Assembly (NCBI GenBank): GCA_001632425.1
Contig: KV425659.1
Span: 18,546 to 82,545 of the forward strand
DNA: 64,000 nt
Origin: Neolentinus lepideus HHB14362 ss-1
Lineage: Eukaryota > Basidiomycota > Agaricomycetes > Gloeophyllales > Gloeophyllaceae
Direction: 5' to 3'
Of the stretch, positions 34,743 through 45,708 are shown piece by piece; positions within the stretch are counted from its first letter, which is position 1; every line of letters starts with the position of its first letter. The notes under the pieces were generated by a model that worked only from the letters and a program-made list of their open reading frames with translations, did not search any database and was not told the origin of the DNA. The translations under genes and the position numbers were made by a program.

Positions 34743-35637
34743 ATGCTGCTCCCCCCTGCAATCGAACCCAAATTAGATGAACTTAATGACAGGATTTCAC
34801 GGCGTGCCACAAGGTACAATATTGATACTTCCACCTGACAGCCACAACCTGACCTTCCGCAGGAGTCGCCTAGGCGGTGATTTAGGCCGTCTCAACATAC
34901 CAACGGAGCTCCTCTACATGATATTCTCTGAACTCGACTGTCTCGAAGATGTAGCCTGCCTATGCATTGCCAACAGTGCGTTGTGGGTTATCGGTTTCGC
35001 CCGAGTTTTGGAGCTCGTGAAGAAACACCCTGCACCGTGGGAAGGCCAACGTTTGATATTTGTTGGGGATTATACTGAAGACCTGCCCGATGGCCTGCTC
35101 AAACCCGAAGAGACGCAGGAATTTGAGAAGTTTTCCACCTTCTACAAGTTTGCGTACGAGCGCTACACCGAGAGCTACCGTGCCTACGGGAAATGGGGGT
35201 TCTCGAGGCCTTTACGATGGAACGAGAGAGAAGCGTTCGGTTTATTGGCGTACCCAGGAATCCTAGGATACTCTGGATTCGAATACAGCAGCAGCTACTA
35301 CCGCGATCGAAAATGGCTTCTTTGCAATCTATCCAAGAAGGAATATGTTCGCTCTTCCAAGATATTAGACACCGTCGCGGATGCTATCCATCTCGGCGAT
35401 GTCCTCCTTTCCCAGATCTTCTGTTCCACCCACCCATCTACTTCTATGTGCTATGAAGGAGATCTCCACCGCGGCGCGTGGGCTGGAGACTGCTTCGTAG
35501 TCTGGAGTGTTGAGGAATTGGAACAGCACGAGAAGAAGGATGGAACCTGGAAGGACGTCTCGGAAGAGGTACTAAAGACAGTTGTTGAGATCTGGCGCTC
35601 TGAGCGCGGTCCGAAGTGGCCTGAGGACCAGACGTAG
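34743..35637 (+). CDS. F-box-like protein
   Basis: Probable substrate adaptor of an SCF ubiquitin ligase, judged only from an F-box-like N-terminus, LNIPTELLYMIFSELD followed by CLCIANSALW. Seen: a 49-bp GT-AG intron (34814-34862) joins an upstream frame (LPPAIEPKLDELNDR) to the main exon, giving 281 residues from the ATG at 34743. In-frame ATGs at 34602 and 34629 could extend it, and an unspliced start at 34777 (286 residues) is also possible. The rest holds a WEGQRLIFVGDYTEDLP block, which recurs in fungal F-box families of unknown target, and an aromatic-rich middle (YSSSYYRDRKW). No leucine-rich, WD or kelch repeats are seen. Confidence 0.6.
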
Positions 35638-36404
35638 GCGGGAATGGAGATGAAGACACGTATTGGAGGCTGGGCAAGAGACGAAGATGATTTAAAGTAT
35701 CAGATACTGTCGCTTTGCTGCTTGTTCAGGTACTTACAGGAGGACGATAATGGATCATCCTGTCATACTTTTATGATCGTTTATTTAGTTCAGACCAATT
35801 CATTAATGCATTGGTGTTCAAGGTGTATTCGCCACTGTCGATGCGGTTCAGTAATCCCCCTGCGGTTTAATGCGTCAGCGCTTTGATCTTTGGAAGGAGA
35901 GTCGGAGTTAGCGATAATCGACAGCAAGACATATTCGGCAAACTAAGGGAAGCCCTTCCCTCTCATCAAGAATGTTCGATCAACGGCGCACCCCACAAGG
36001 ACGGCATCCGGTCAACTGTAGGCTTGTGATCCTGAGTGACAACTGTGCGGCTGTTTTCTGGGCTTCTCCAGTCAACGGAGGAAATCAGTAAGGAACCCTC
36101 GCAGACGTTGCTTGAACTCCGGACTAGGGTGAATCAATCGAGACATAAAATTGGTCAAGGTAATTTTGGCAGAAATTAAGGATCTCCAAGACATTGCGCG
36201 CACGTGTCACCAACGGTGCTCTACGGACGCTACAGACAGAAATCCAAGACTGTCCGTTACGACGAGAGGCAGAGCACATCATGTGTGTTGACTGCTCCTC
36301 TAGAGACAAAGTGGAGGCGTCATGCGTCCAGAAGAAATTGAAGAGAACCCTGAATAGCAGACAATATTAATATGGCGTGAATGATCTGACATGGTTCGCA
36401 ACTA
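35638..36404. other. Intergenic, nothing recognised
   Basis: Short frames only. The 3' end of the truncated SDR copy begins near the right edge. Confidence 0.4.
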
Positions 36405-37100
36405 CTTGCCACTGGGTATCACAGCCGGATTTATAGTGGAGGCGAAGTACGGATTCGGCGATGCGCGGGGTGTACGGGGAGCGATTGTCGGGCGTCAGGA
36501 TGTCGGTGCGGAAGGAGCCCAGCTCGACGTAGATGCTGAGCAGGCCAAGGGTTTAAATTTCGGAGCGGAGAGCTTCGAATAGCGCTGTTGCGTAAAGAAC
36601 TAGTTATCAAGTGACTGAGTAATCAATGGAAGGCAGAGCGCACCTCGCGCCGTGTATTTGGTTGCTGAATAGAGATCAAAGCTTGGCCCAGAGCTTAATA
36701 CTGCGTAAGCAGAAGTCTCGACGTATCGGAGGAAGGCGGGACATACCGCCAGCCGCCGAGGGAGCCTAGCCAGATGACAATGCCAGTTTTGCGTTCGCAC
36801 ATATAGGACAAGAAGGCACGTGCTACGTTGAGTGCACCGAAGCCATTTGTACTGAGTGCATTGAGCATGAACGGTTATGATTTTTGACAGGATGGGAACG
36901 CAATTGAACTGGTTCAGGGTCTCCTCGGGTGTATTCTCCTCGAAAGCACCGAGGAGGATATATCCTACCAATCATTCAGCTTCTCTCTCTCCTCCTTTGA
37001 GGCGAGTCGAGACACACCTGCGTTATTCACCAACACGTCCACACGCCCATGAATGGCCACTATCTTTCCCGCGACCTGCTTCAGCTTGTCCGACGGTACC
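36405..37100 (-). pseudogene. Truncated SDR pseudogene, paralog of the gene at 40567-41780
   Basis: The minus strand matches exons 2 (3' part) to 6 of the intact SDR gene in order: DVLVNNA-type sequence at the right end, then YILLGAFEENTPEETLNQF, a TNGFGALNVARAFL-like exon, WLGSLGGW and YSATKYTARG. The N-terminal nucleotide-binding exon and the last exon are absent. Frame is lost where LSSGPSF replaces the intact SGPGYGL segment, and other small indels follow. It lies 5 kb from the intact copy, with the D-lactate dehydrogenase gene between them. Confidence 0.8.
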
Positions 37101-37440
37101 ACGAAAATCCATCAATCTCGACTGCATGTTTGGTGCCACTCGTGATCAGACATGGCCTTTTCTCGAGGTAGGGATTTCCCATCTCTATGCGAGGGCCTCT
37201 TTCACGGAAATAGTATATTATACTCCCTGGGTGGAACCTCACATCAGGCTTGGATGGAATAATTTGTGGTCCATGTTCGATTGACACATTTCATAGTCTG
37301 ATGCAGAGAATAGAGCGCCGTCTAACTTACTATTTGCGGAGATATGCCATGTCGCAATTATGCCTGGAACGGCAAATACTTTTTTTCTTCTGAGGAATGA
37401 TGTGAGCAAATGGCTTTGATGCGGCTGCAAGTCCAACGTT
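37101..37440 (+). pseudogene. Decayed copy of fragment X upstream of D-lactate dehydrogenase
   Basis: Sequence from about 37260 (GTCCATGTTCGATTGACACA, then a CTGATGCAGAGAATAGAG block) matches fragment X at 13357-13560, read in opposite orientation. The rest, 37101-37260, is too diverged to align by eye. Stops occur in all frames. Confidence 0.5.
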
Positions 37441-37661
37441 CAACGTTCAGGTTCAACGATTAATATTCCTAGTTCGTGTCGGCGGGCCGGCACGCCATAC
37501 CGGCCGTTAGCCGATATATACCAATACGAGTATCTGCAACGTCTTATGACCATCGCCAGAAGTACGTTTACCAGAATACAACATGGAAGCCCTTCACCTC
37601 TTCCTAAGCCTTTCCATACCTTCACTTTCGCCCAAGGGATCCGAGAGCTCGACTGCACTTC

Positions 37662-40087
37662 ATGCTGTCGACAAGTCGGAGAATATTCTCCAGAACGAGC
37701 TCTTTCGTTCGAACGCGGTGTGGTCCCTCCATTCGAGTTCGCTATAACTCTGGAAGTTCCCAAGCATCTGGTGTTTCTCTTGGTCGTGCTACCTCCGCCC
37801 TGGTTCTTGCTTCTGTGCTTAGCGGCTACGCGGGTTACAGTCTCGCATCACCAAAGCAAGCGAACAGCCATTCGACGACGTCCAGTGATTCTTTACGCGA
37901 TCCGAAATGGGGATCACCAGAGGACTTTCAACGGGCTATCAAGGAACTTGAAGCTGTCTTTGCAGGCAGCCCAGATGTCACTATAGAGACAGACCCTGAG
38001 GTGTTACATGTCCATGGGTATTCAGAGAGTGATTACCACCCAGGTACGTTTGCTTGTAACTCAAGACTCGCTTATGATGCTAAGTTGGGCAAAGCTCATG
38101 ATCCCACCGTTGTCGTAACTCCTCAAACGACTGATGACGTTGTCAAAATAGTGCACGTCGCCACCAAGTACCGAATGCCTATTACAGCTTACTCGGGCGG
38201 TACGAGCTTAGAGGGTCAATTTCGCTCGGTGCGCCACATCCTACCGTGTCTCAGTACTTAGATGACCGTTTGATTACCGTGGTACTGATATCAAGATATG
38301 CAGAGCTCGGTTGGCGGCATCTGCGTGGACATGGGCGGAATGAACCGAATCCTCGAGATACATGGTAAGTTGCTTGATTATTTGACGCCACTTAACAATC
38401 TAATTTATATATGTGCCGGTAGAAGAAGACTCCGACCTCGTTTGCCAACCTGGTGCGGGGTGGATGGACATCAACGATATATTGAAAGAAAAGGGTGCGC
38501 ATTGTAGACAAGCGACTCTTCCAATCAAACTGACTCTTGTCCTGGGAATAGGATTAAAGTTGTTCTTCCCTGTATGTAGTCTTGGTGGTTTGGTTTTCAT
38601 GTTGCAGCTAATCTTGCATGTGCAGTTGGATCCAGCACCAAGTGCGACAATTGGTGGTATGATGTCAAACGGATGCTCTGGCAGTATGTGCGGTCCCATT
38701 TTATATTATCATGAATCTGTGACGAGCCTTCGCTGCAGCAAACGCGGTGCGCTATGGCACCGCCAAGGCGGAGTGGTTTTTGAACGCTGTGCGTTCAGAG
38801 TCTCCTCTGTGTATCTCTGCGTTCTGAGGCATCGTCCACAGACGGTAGTCCTGCCTTCGGGCGAAGTCATTAAGACCCGTAGACGGGCACGCAAGTCGTC
38901 GGCAGGTTTCGACACGACCAAGCTCTTCATCGGCGCCGAAGGGACACTCGGTATCGTCACCGAAGGTGCGTTTGCTTTGGTCGTATGCCTTCAGAGTCAG
39001 TGAATAAGCATGGTAATCTCTTGCGGTTGCAGTTACCATCCGATTAGCACCGCTACTTCCGACCAACGTTGCGGTCGTGCACTTCCCCGATGTCCGCAAA
39101 GCGACTGCTGCCGTCAGAGAAATCCTAAACCGCGGAGTTGGGATACGTCAGTACTCCATACCCATTTTCAGACGTGCCGTAGTCCTCACACTCCTGTAGA
39201 ATGTGTGGAACTAGTCGACAACGAATTCATGCGCGCTACGAACCTTATGCACCTTCCGAAGCCGCCCCGCTACCCCGAACTCGACTCCCTCTTTTTCAAA
39301 CTACAAGGTCCGACGCCAGAGTCTCTAGCAGAGACAGCCAAGGTAGTTAAGGCGATCGTCGAGAAGAAGGAGTATGGCGGGACGGGGTGGAAGCTCGCGA
39401 GGAACGACGAGGAAGCAGTGGACATTTGGACGGATAGGAGGAATGCACATTATTCGGGGCTGCAGTTGCTGCCTGGTGCGAGGGGCTGGGCGACTGACGT
39501 CTGGTATGTTGCAGTATGCTTGACGGGTGTCAGATGGGACTCACTGGCCTTGCTAGTGTTCCAATCTCGAAACTCCCGGACCTGGTGTACGAGACGAAGA
39601 AGGACATCAAGGACTCTGGACTTGTCTCACACATTGTGGGCCATGTTGGAGATGGTGCGTGCTTGCGTTGTCTCGATCTTAGCGAAAGTGCGAGTGACGA
39701 GCATTCCCATAGGCAACTTCCACGCGCTTCTCCTATTCCGCGATGATCAGGAGCTCGACATCGTCCGGAACGTCGTGCACCGCATGGTTGAGCGAGCAAT
39801 TGCACTCGACGGTACCTGTACGTCTTTCCTTCTGTGAGCAGGTGCACTGACTGACGGGACTGTACCTAGGTACGGGCGAGCATGGTGTTGGGATGGGAAA
39901 GAAGGAGTACCTGTACGAGGAGCTCGGAGAAGGCACGGTCGAGCTGATGAAGACGATCAAGCGGGCTATTGATCCGCTGAATCTTTTCAATCCGGGCAAG
40001 GTGAGTCAGCGCTATTCTGTCTTGTGGTACCTGCCCTGATTGTATGCTGTTCGTCAGCTATACCCTGACTGGCGACCCACATCGTAG
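37662..40087 (+). CDS. DLD1: D-lactate dehydrogenase (cytochrome c), mitochondrial
   Basis: Oxidises D-lactate to pyruvate with FAD and passes electrons to cytochrome c at the mitochondrial inner membrane. Seen: fourteen exons from 37662 to 40087 join in phase to 560 residues. The N-terminus [19 protein letters not shown] is Arg/Ser-rich without acidic residues, as in a mitochondrial presequence, and a hydrophobic [18 protein letters not shown] follows, a plausible membrane anchor. The FAD domain has [40 protein letters not shown] and [14 protein letters not shown]. The C-terminal half has [19 protein letters not shown] and [14 protein letters not shown], ending in NPGKLYPDW. Exon 5 is only 20 nt. 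Intron 1 was set to 38044-38094, because reading through adds 17 unsupported residues. Duplicate promoter fragments lie at 13 kb and 28.6 kb. Confidence 0.93.
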
Positions 40088-40566
40088 ATGGCATTTATCG
40101 AAGGTATAGAATTGTACTGTTTTTTGTCAGGAACATGAGAGGTCTTGTTACCCACTGTTGTAAATGATAAGGCGATGCCCGTTGGCGGCCAAACGAGCGA
40201 GCTCTAGATCAGAGCTGTCGTCTTACGCGAATGAATGCACGACCAAGACAAAGAACGTCATATATTGATGGTACTACACCGTGACTAGACTGAAGATCCG
40301 ACGGGGTAGAGTTCGAGTCAACGCATGTTCTCGAGTGCGTAGAATGTAGCCCTGACTTCGCAGCGCAGCCAAGTTATACCACTAATCGCGCTACGTTGAG
40401 TGCTGGGTGAAGAAGTTGGGCAAGCTACTTGGCCCTGTTACACGGATCACATCAGAGACACGCCCCTAATCACGGGATCACGCAACCTGTCACTGTCGCG
40501 AATCGGAGTAGACTCCTTCAGATGTCTCGATTATACAGTGCAAGTCGAAAGCTAATAGTCGCTTCA
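40088..40566. other. Convergent spacer between DLD1 and the SDR gene
   Basis: 479 bp between stop codons of opposite genes. No frame of note. Confidence 0.5.
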
Positions 40567-41780
40567 TCAGAAATCCGTACTTCTTGCCACGCTCTCCCAC
40601 TTATCTAGCCTCTCGATCGTGCTCTGGCAGATGTCCCTGACCGTTTGGTGGCAATCCGAGCCCAGATCGACAACGAGCGGGATCTCTTTGCCATCCGCGA
40701 CGCCTTCACCCCGAACAAGATCGACCATGACTTCAACAGCCTTTTTGGGGTCTCCTGGTTGTTTGCCGTCGATACCTACATTACGCGACCAGGATCAGTA
40801 GAACATACATACTGTCGGATTTATAGGAGGAGGCGAGCTACGAACCTTCGAGCCGCTTGCTTGTAGCGCCGACGGACTGCTCGTAGTCGGCGATGCGCGT
40901 TGTATACGCGGAGCGGTTGTCGGGGGTCAGGAAGTCGGTGCGGAAGTAGCCCAGCTCGATGCAGATGCTGCGCAGACCGAGTGGAGAGATCTCGGCATTG
41001 AGGGCTTCGGAAAGGGCTGTGGCGTAAGGAACGCATTAGTTATCGACGTTAATTGGTTTATAGAGGGAAGAACGAAAAGGGAAAGCGCACCTCGGGCGGT
41101 GTACTTGGTTGCGGAGTAGAGACCGTAGCCCGGTCCAGACCTAGATACAATGTAAATAGAGATCTCAGTCTATGGGAGGGTGAGCAGTACCTCCAGCCGC
41201 CGACTGAGCCTAGCCAGATGATGGTGCCGGCTTTGCGTTCGCGCATGTAGGGCAGGAATGCACGCGCTACGTTGAGAGCGCCGAAGACGTTTGTACTGAG
41301 TAGACGTGCCCCTTGAGCGATCATGCCCGGATACAAAGAGAAAAGTCGTACTTGAACTGGTCAAGCGTCTCTTCGGGCGTCGTTTCTTCGAGAGCGCCGA
41401 CAAGGATATATCCTGTGATTCATTCAGCTCCTCTAATCCTTTTCCCTTGAGGCAAATTGGTACTAACCTGCGTTATTCACCAACACATCAACTCGCCCGT
41501 GGATGGCTACCGCCTTTTCCGCAACCTGCTTAAGCTTGTCCAATGGTGAGGTGACGTCCAGCTCCAGCACGTCGGCACCTTGCGCCTTCAGATCGGCGAG
41601 CTTGGACAGGGAACGGGAACGCGTGGTCGCGATTACTTTGTCGCCCCGGCGGAGGGCAGCGAGTGTGAGGTCACGGCCGATACCAGAGCTGCATAGACTC
41701 GAATTGCGACGCAAAGTCAAGACAGAAGTGCGAAGAACTTACGATGTACCGGTGATCAACCAAACGAACTGCTTCGACAT
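40567..41780 (-). CDS. Short-chain dehydrogenase/reductase
   Basis: NAD(P)-dependent oxidoreductase of the classical SDR family; substrate unknown. Seen: seven exons (41780-41743, 41688-41468, 41412-41352, 41295-41191, 41140-41091, 41016-40846, 40775-40567) give 284 residues. The cofactor motif is TGTSSGIG near residue 11, followed by LELDVTSP and VNNAGY. The catalytic serine lies in WLGSVGGW and the tyrosine-lysine pair in YSATK. After this come ALSEALNAEISPLGL and a substrate loop IELGYFRTDFL. No signal peptide or membrane helix. Start MSKQFVWLITG is the usual SDR opening. A truncated paralog sits 5 kb to the left on the same strand, so the region underwent a local duplication around DLD1. 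Confidence 0.9.
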
Positions 41781-43823
41781 TTCGTTGTGAGACGTGGTAC
41801 AGAGTCGTGTTGTTCTTGTGCACCCATCTCCCCCTTCTTATACCTCGCACGAAGTCCCCAGTTTCCCATCGTCATCACTATCCGGAGGTTGATATCTTGC
41901 AAGAATATCGCGGCATCGTTCGGCGGAGGGACGCGTAAGCAAGTTGGATAGACTCGTGTTCTTCGCACCGGGGCTGAGATGACTTGTTAGGCACCGAGAG
42001 ACTTTTATCTGTAGAAGGGCAGAGCTATCCCCAGCCGGAAGTTCGGCGAAGGCCTTGCCACTCGAGAAACGCCTGCGTGTTCGCGCAGGACGAATGTCTT
42101 GCGACTCCGCCGAGCTTGTCTTACACGGGACTAACGTGGCTGGTCGGTGATTGGAGGACATTAATATGAACAATTGTATCTACGGACTGCTGTTGTGATG
42201 CAGGGTTAAAACTGCTTATAGGCTTTGATAGCGACACTTTGAACTTGATCGAAGAAGATGAACAACTAGATGTGATAGATGGAAGGATGAAATGGTGTTG
42301 GCAGCAGATGCAGGAGAGAAGGAAAAATATGATGGATTTACTGATTGATGTAGAAGATGTATGCATTGCACAGGTGGACGCGTATGGCTGAGGATATGAT
42401 GGTGGTGGAATGAAAATCCGGGGCAACCTCACCGCCATCCTGATCTGCGGATAAGAAGCTGCGAGAGACGTCATAGGCATGAATTGCGGGTAGTTGTGAA
42501 AAGATTGCCTCCAATGCCTGCGCGGACTTTACTACTGCGGGCAGCACAGGTCGGGGGGACATAACACGGATGGAACTAGTAATGCTTTTTATCAAGCCAT
42601 ACTTGTCTTAACGACGCCGTCGAATTTTGGAAAGAAAACGATGCTGGGATGGGGGTGTCCATGCTATTGCGGCTGGATATCGTGTACGGTGTCGTGTGGC
42701 TGAGAACAAGAAATGAAGCATGGGAATATCGTCTCACGTGTCATCACGAGCGCTTACTTGTCACACCTGTGCCACAGCCAGCTGGTGATCAAGACACCAC
42801 TACTTGTAGGTACCGTGAACGAGGTACCTAAATTGAGACTAAAAGCAAGGGCAGAAATTTGAATATGTCTGCGTCTTTTGCGTTATCTGGAAAGGCAGGA
42901 GACACAACCACGTTTTTCGATCCAGTAGCTCGAGAATGACAAGGATACAACACTATTCGCTACCTTTCATGTCCATCGCTGTCATGACCAGCGCCATATT
43001 TCCGGTAGCCTCACCTGCTGGGGTAAGTGAAACTGCCTGTGATCCCCATCTCAGCGAAATCTCTAAGGAGACTGCACCTGCAAGTGCGCATTAGAATCAG
43101 TCTAAGACGAAGCAAGATACAGATGACTCGTAGCACGCCACCATTTCCTAGTCGTTACGCGTCTCTGAAATGCAGGGCAACTTTCAGCGACACGAATGCA
43201 ATCAAACTGTCGACATGCAAAGACGTACCTTGTCCCTGCAAGCGCGCATTCTCGATGTCAACGCCCGATCCATCGCATTCATGACCGCCTGTTCCGCTTT
43301 CATCTCTTCGAATCTTGCCACTCTCGACCTGCGAATTCTAGTTTGTTGGTCGGACAATGTGCAGATTGGCACCCAAATTCCTCGATGTAAGGGTGTCCGG
43401 GTCACGTATAACAAATTCGGAGAGTCCCAATCACGCATAACAGATGCGAAGAGTCCCAATAACGCTCCCCGTACATAGGGCATTTGCATCCGAAAACCCG
43501 AAGTTCCACCGTCAACTCACCCGTCGCTCAGCAGACTGGTTCGACACGCAAGCTTGAGTATAGAAAAGTCTCCGGCACCATACCGAACTCGAGAGATAAG
43601 CGAATACACAAGGCACGCAGTTCCAGCTTAAGGCGTCGAGGCAAACTAACAAGCATATTGCACACGTCGATACTGGAGGAAATGTCAAATTCGCAGGACT
43701 CTGAGATTTCTAGCAGGTAGATGAATCGATTGACTGATACACAATACAGAGCTTTTGTTTCTTCACGCTTCCTTCTGTCCAGTCGTACACCTTTCTTCAA
43801 TGTCACAACCTCGGGACCGATAG
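41781..43823. other. Intergenic, nothing recognised
   Basis: Two kilobases between the SDR start (-) and the superoxide dismutase stop (-). Several 60-120 codon frames occur on both strands, all mutually overlapping and without motifs. The region near 42300-42600 carries the upstream sequence of the SDR at most. Confidence 0.45.
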
Positions 43824-44641
43824 TCACTTGCCAACAGCCTCGAGGTAGCGCTTCTCAGCCTCGTCGAAGTTGATGACGTTCCAGATGGCGTTGAGGTACT
43901 GCGATGAAGTCAGCATCAAGCAAAATGAGATACGATTAAATACGCACGTCAGCCTTAACGTTCAAGTACTGGAGGTAGAACGCGTGCTCCCAGACATCGA
44001 CACCGATGACGGGGGCATGAGTGAGGAGCGGGTCCTGGTTGGCGGTCGTCGTAATCTCAAGACGCTTGGTCTGGGGGTTCACGCCCTATTGTAATCACGA
44101 TCAGCGTTCCATTTACAAGCCCCCGTGTCCGATCAAACAGGACAAGGCGAAATACTCACGAGCCAGCCCCAGCCGGAGCCCTGGATGCCAGCGGTGGTGG
44201 TGTTGAACTCCTTCTTGAAGCTATCGAAGGAACCGAATGTCTCGATGATGGCACTCTTGAGCGGGCCATCCTTGAGAGCACCACCACTGCCCTTGCCCTC
44301 GGATGCAGCGGGGGCGAGGTTAACCCAGAAAAGAGAGTGGTTGATGTGACCTGCAGATCACGACGATCAGGATCCGCGGTCGCATGAGGACATGATATTA
44401 ATGAATGAAACAACCACTTACCACCGCCATTGAATTTCAGTGCCTGCTGGAGGGCGATGCGCTCCTTAGGCGTCGAGGCTTTAGCGTAGGCGACCTCAGC
44501 GGCGTTGAGGGCGTTCACATAGGTCTGATGGTGCTTCTTGTGGTGAAGCTCCATGATCTGCCTGGAGATGAAAGGCTCCAGAGCATCGTAGGGGTAAGGG
44601 AGGTCGGGGAGCTTGTGCTGTCCAGTTGCTGCTGCTGCCAT
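43824..44641 (-). CDS. Mn/Fe superoxide dismutase, apparently cytosolic
   Basis: Converts superoxide to hydrogen peroxide and oxygen. Seen: four exons (44641-44422, 44350-44160, 44085-43948, 43898-43824) give 207 residues. The N-terminal domain starts [16 protein letters not shown] and has the metal ligands in [15 protein letters not shown] and HINHSLFW. The C-terminal domain has GSGWGWL and the signature [11 protein letters not shown] with the last ligands, ending KRYLEAVGK. Only nine residues (MAAAATGQH) plus a lysine precede the mature fold, so the usual presequence of mitochondrial MnSOD (about 25-35 residues) is missing. The ATG sits in GACGACCATGG, a good context. I infer a cytosolic or otherwise non-mitochondrial isoform, as known in some fungi. 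Manganese is more likely than iron in a fungus. Confidence 0.93.
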
Positions 44642-45708
44642 GGTCGTCGATGTGGGTAGAAAGCGAGGGAGAGATAGCGAGGGTATTTGTATCCTGTGAT
44701 TGCTGATTCAGGCATATGTATTCCATGACGTTCGGTTCTCCCACGGTCACGACAAGCAGAAGTGGCTTTGACGCGTTCTATCGGCTTCGTCCTCTGAGTT
44801 TCCTTCAAACGTGCCCATTCTTGCATCTTATGTTGCGACAAGTTCATCAGAAATTGACGAACATGTGCGCGAATCTCTTTGGGACGTTGAAAATGGACCG
44901 ACCGACTTCTGTTCAGATTTTGAAAGAAATGAGGGCAAGCTCCGCTTCGACACATCAGGAAAAAAGTATCTGAGCCGTAGCCCCAGTTTCAGATCTATAG
45001 CCCTATGTTGGCTCCCAGAGCACATATAGTCCATGTGTGAGCTCTGGGAGTTCTACCAAGTGCAATACAGTCCCTATTCAGAGCTATGGGAATCTTCAGT
45101 AGACACCCGTAGGCGGCATAGATGTCTATGTATGTCTACAGCACACTACAGGTCTACCGGGTCTACCAGCAGCTACTCAGGCTACTCCAAGTATAGACTT
45201 GTACTCACACCTTGAAAATATTGGTATAAGTGAGATTAGGGTGGCAAATATGCCACTCTGATCCATTCTTGCTAAGAGGGTGGCGCCTTGCAAGATATTG
45301 CATCTGTCTATAAGCTTGTGTCTCCAGTAACAGATTTCAGACGCGGTGCGACACGATCACATGACCATGTTGACTTCGTAATTCAAGCTCCGACATTTAG
45401 CCACGTCAGCTCTAAGTCTCTTCCACACTCACTCGAACACCTTCACGAGTCACTGTCAACGCGCGTCGCTACTAATGGTCACGGGAATGAGGAGGTCAGA
45501 CCCAGTGGTGATGCCAGAAGCAACAAGTTGAGCAGTTGGGCAAAGAGTCTTCGCGAGTGTTGAGGAAATGTCCAGGTGTGCCCACTAAGTCCTTTCAGTT
45601 CGAAAGGTCTGTTCTCGGCAGATACCACGGTGAGCTATCTTTCTGCTCGTTTCTTTCCTAAGCAGATATATCTGATATAATGTACGGTCCCTGCTCAAGG
45701 CCTCGGCA
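44642..45708. other. Superoxide dismutase promoter side and spacer
   Basis: No supported gene. A strong inverted repeat lies at 45012-45050. Short degenerate motifs such as CTCCCAGAGC, AGAGCTATGGGA and GTCTACCxxxAG recur around it. Confidence 0.5.
45012..45050. repeat. Inverted repeat with 10-bp perfect stem
   Basis: CTCCCAGAGC (45012-45021) and GCTCTGGGAG (45041-45050) are perfect reverse complements around a 19-bp loop that itself pairs ACAT with ATGT. It lies about 370 bp upstream of the dismutase start. It could be a protein-binding palindrome or a transposon footprint. Confidence 0.75.

Noticed and set aside
38044..38094. Reading straight through intron 1 of D-lactate dehydrogenase
   Set aside because: The frame is open, but it inserts 17 residues (starting [12 protein letters not shown]) into a conserved segment; a GT-AG intron restores the usual HP-xHDP-VVVTP spacing.
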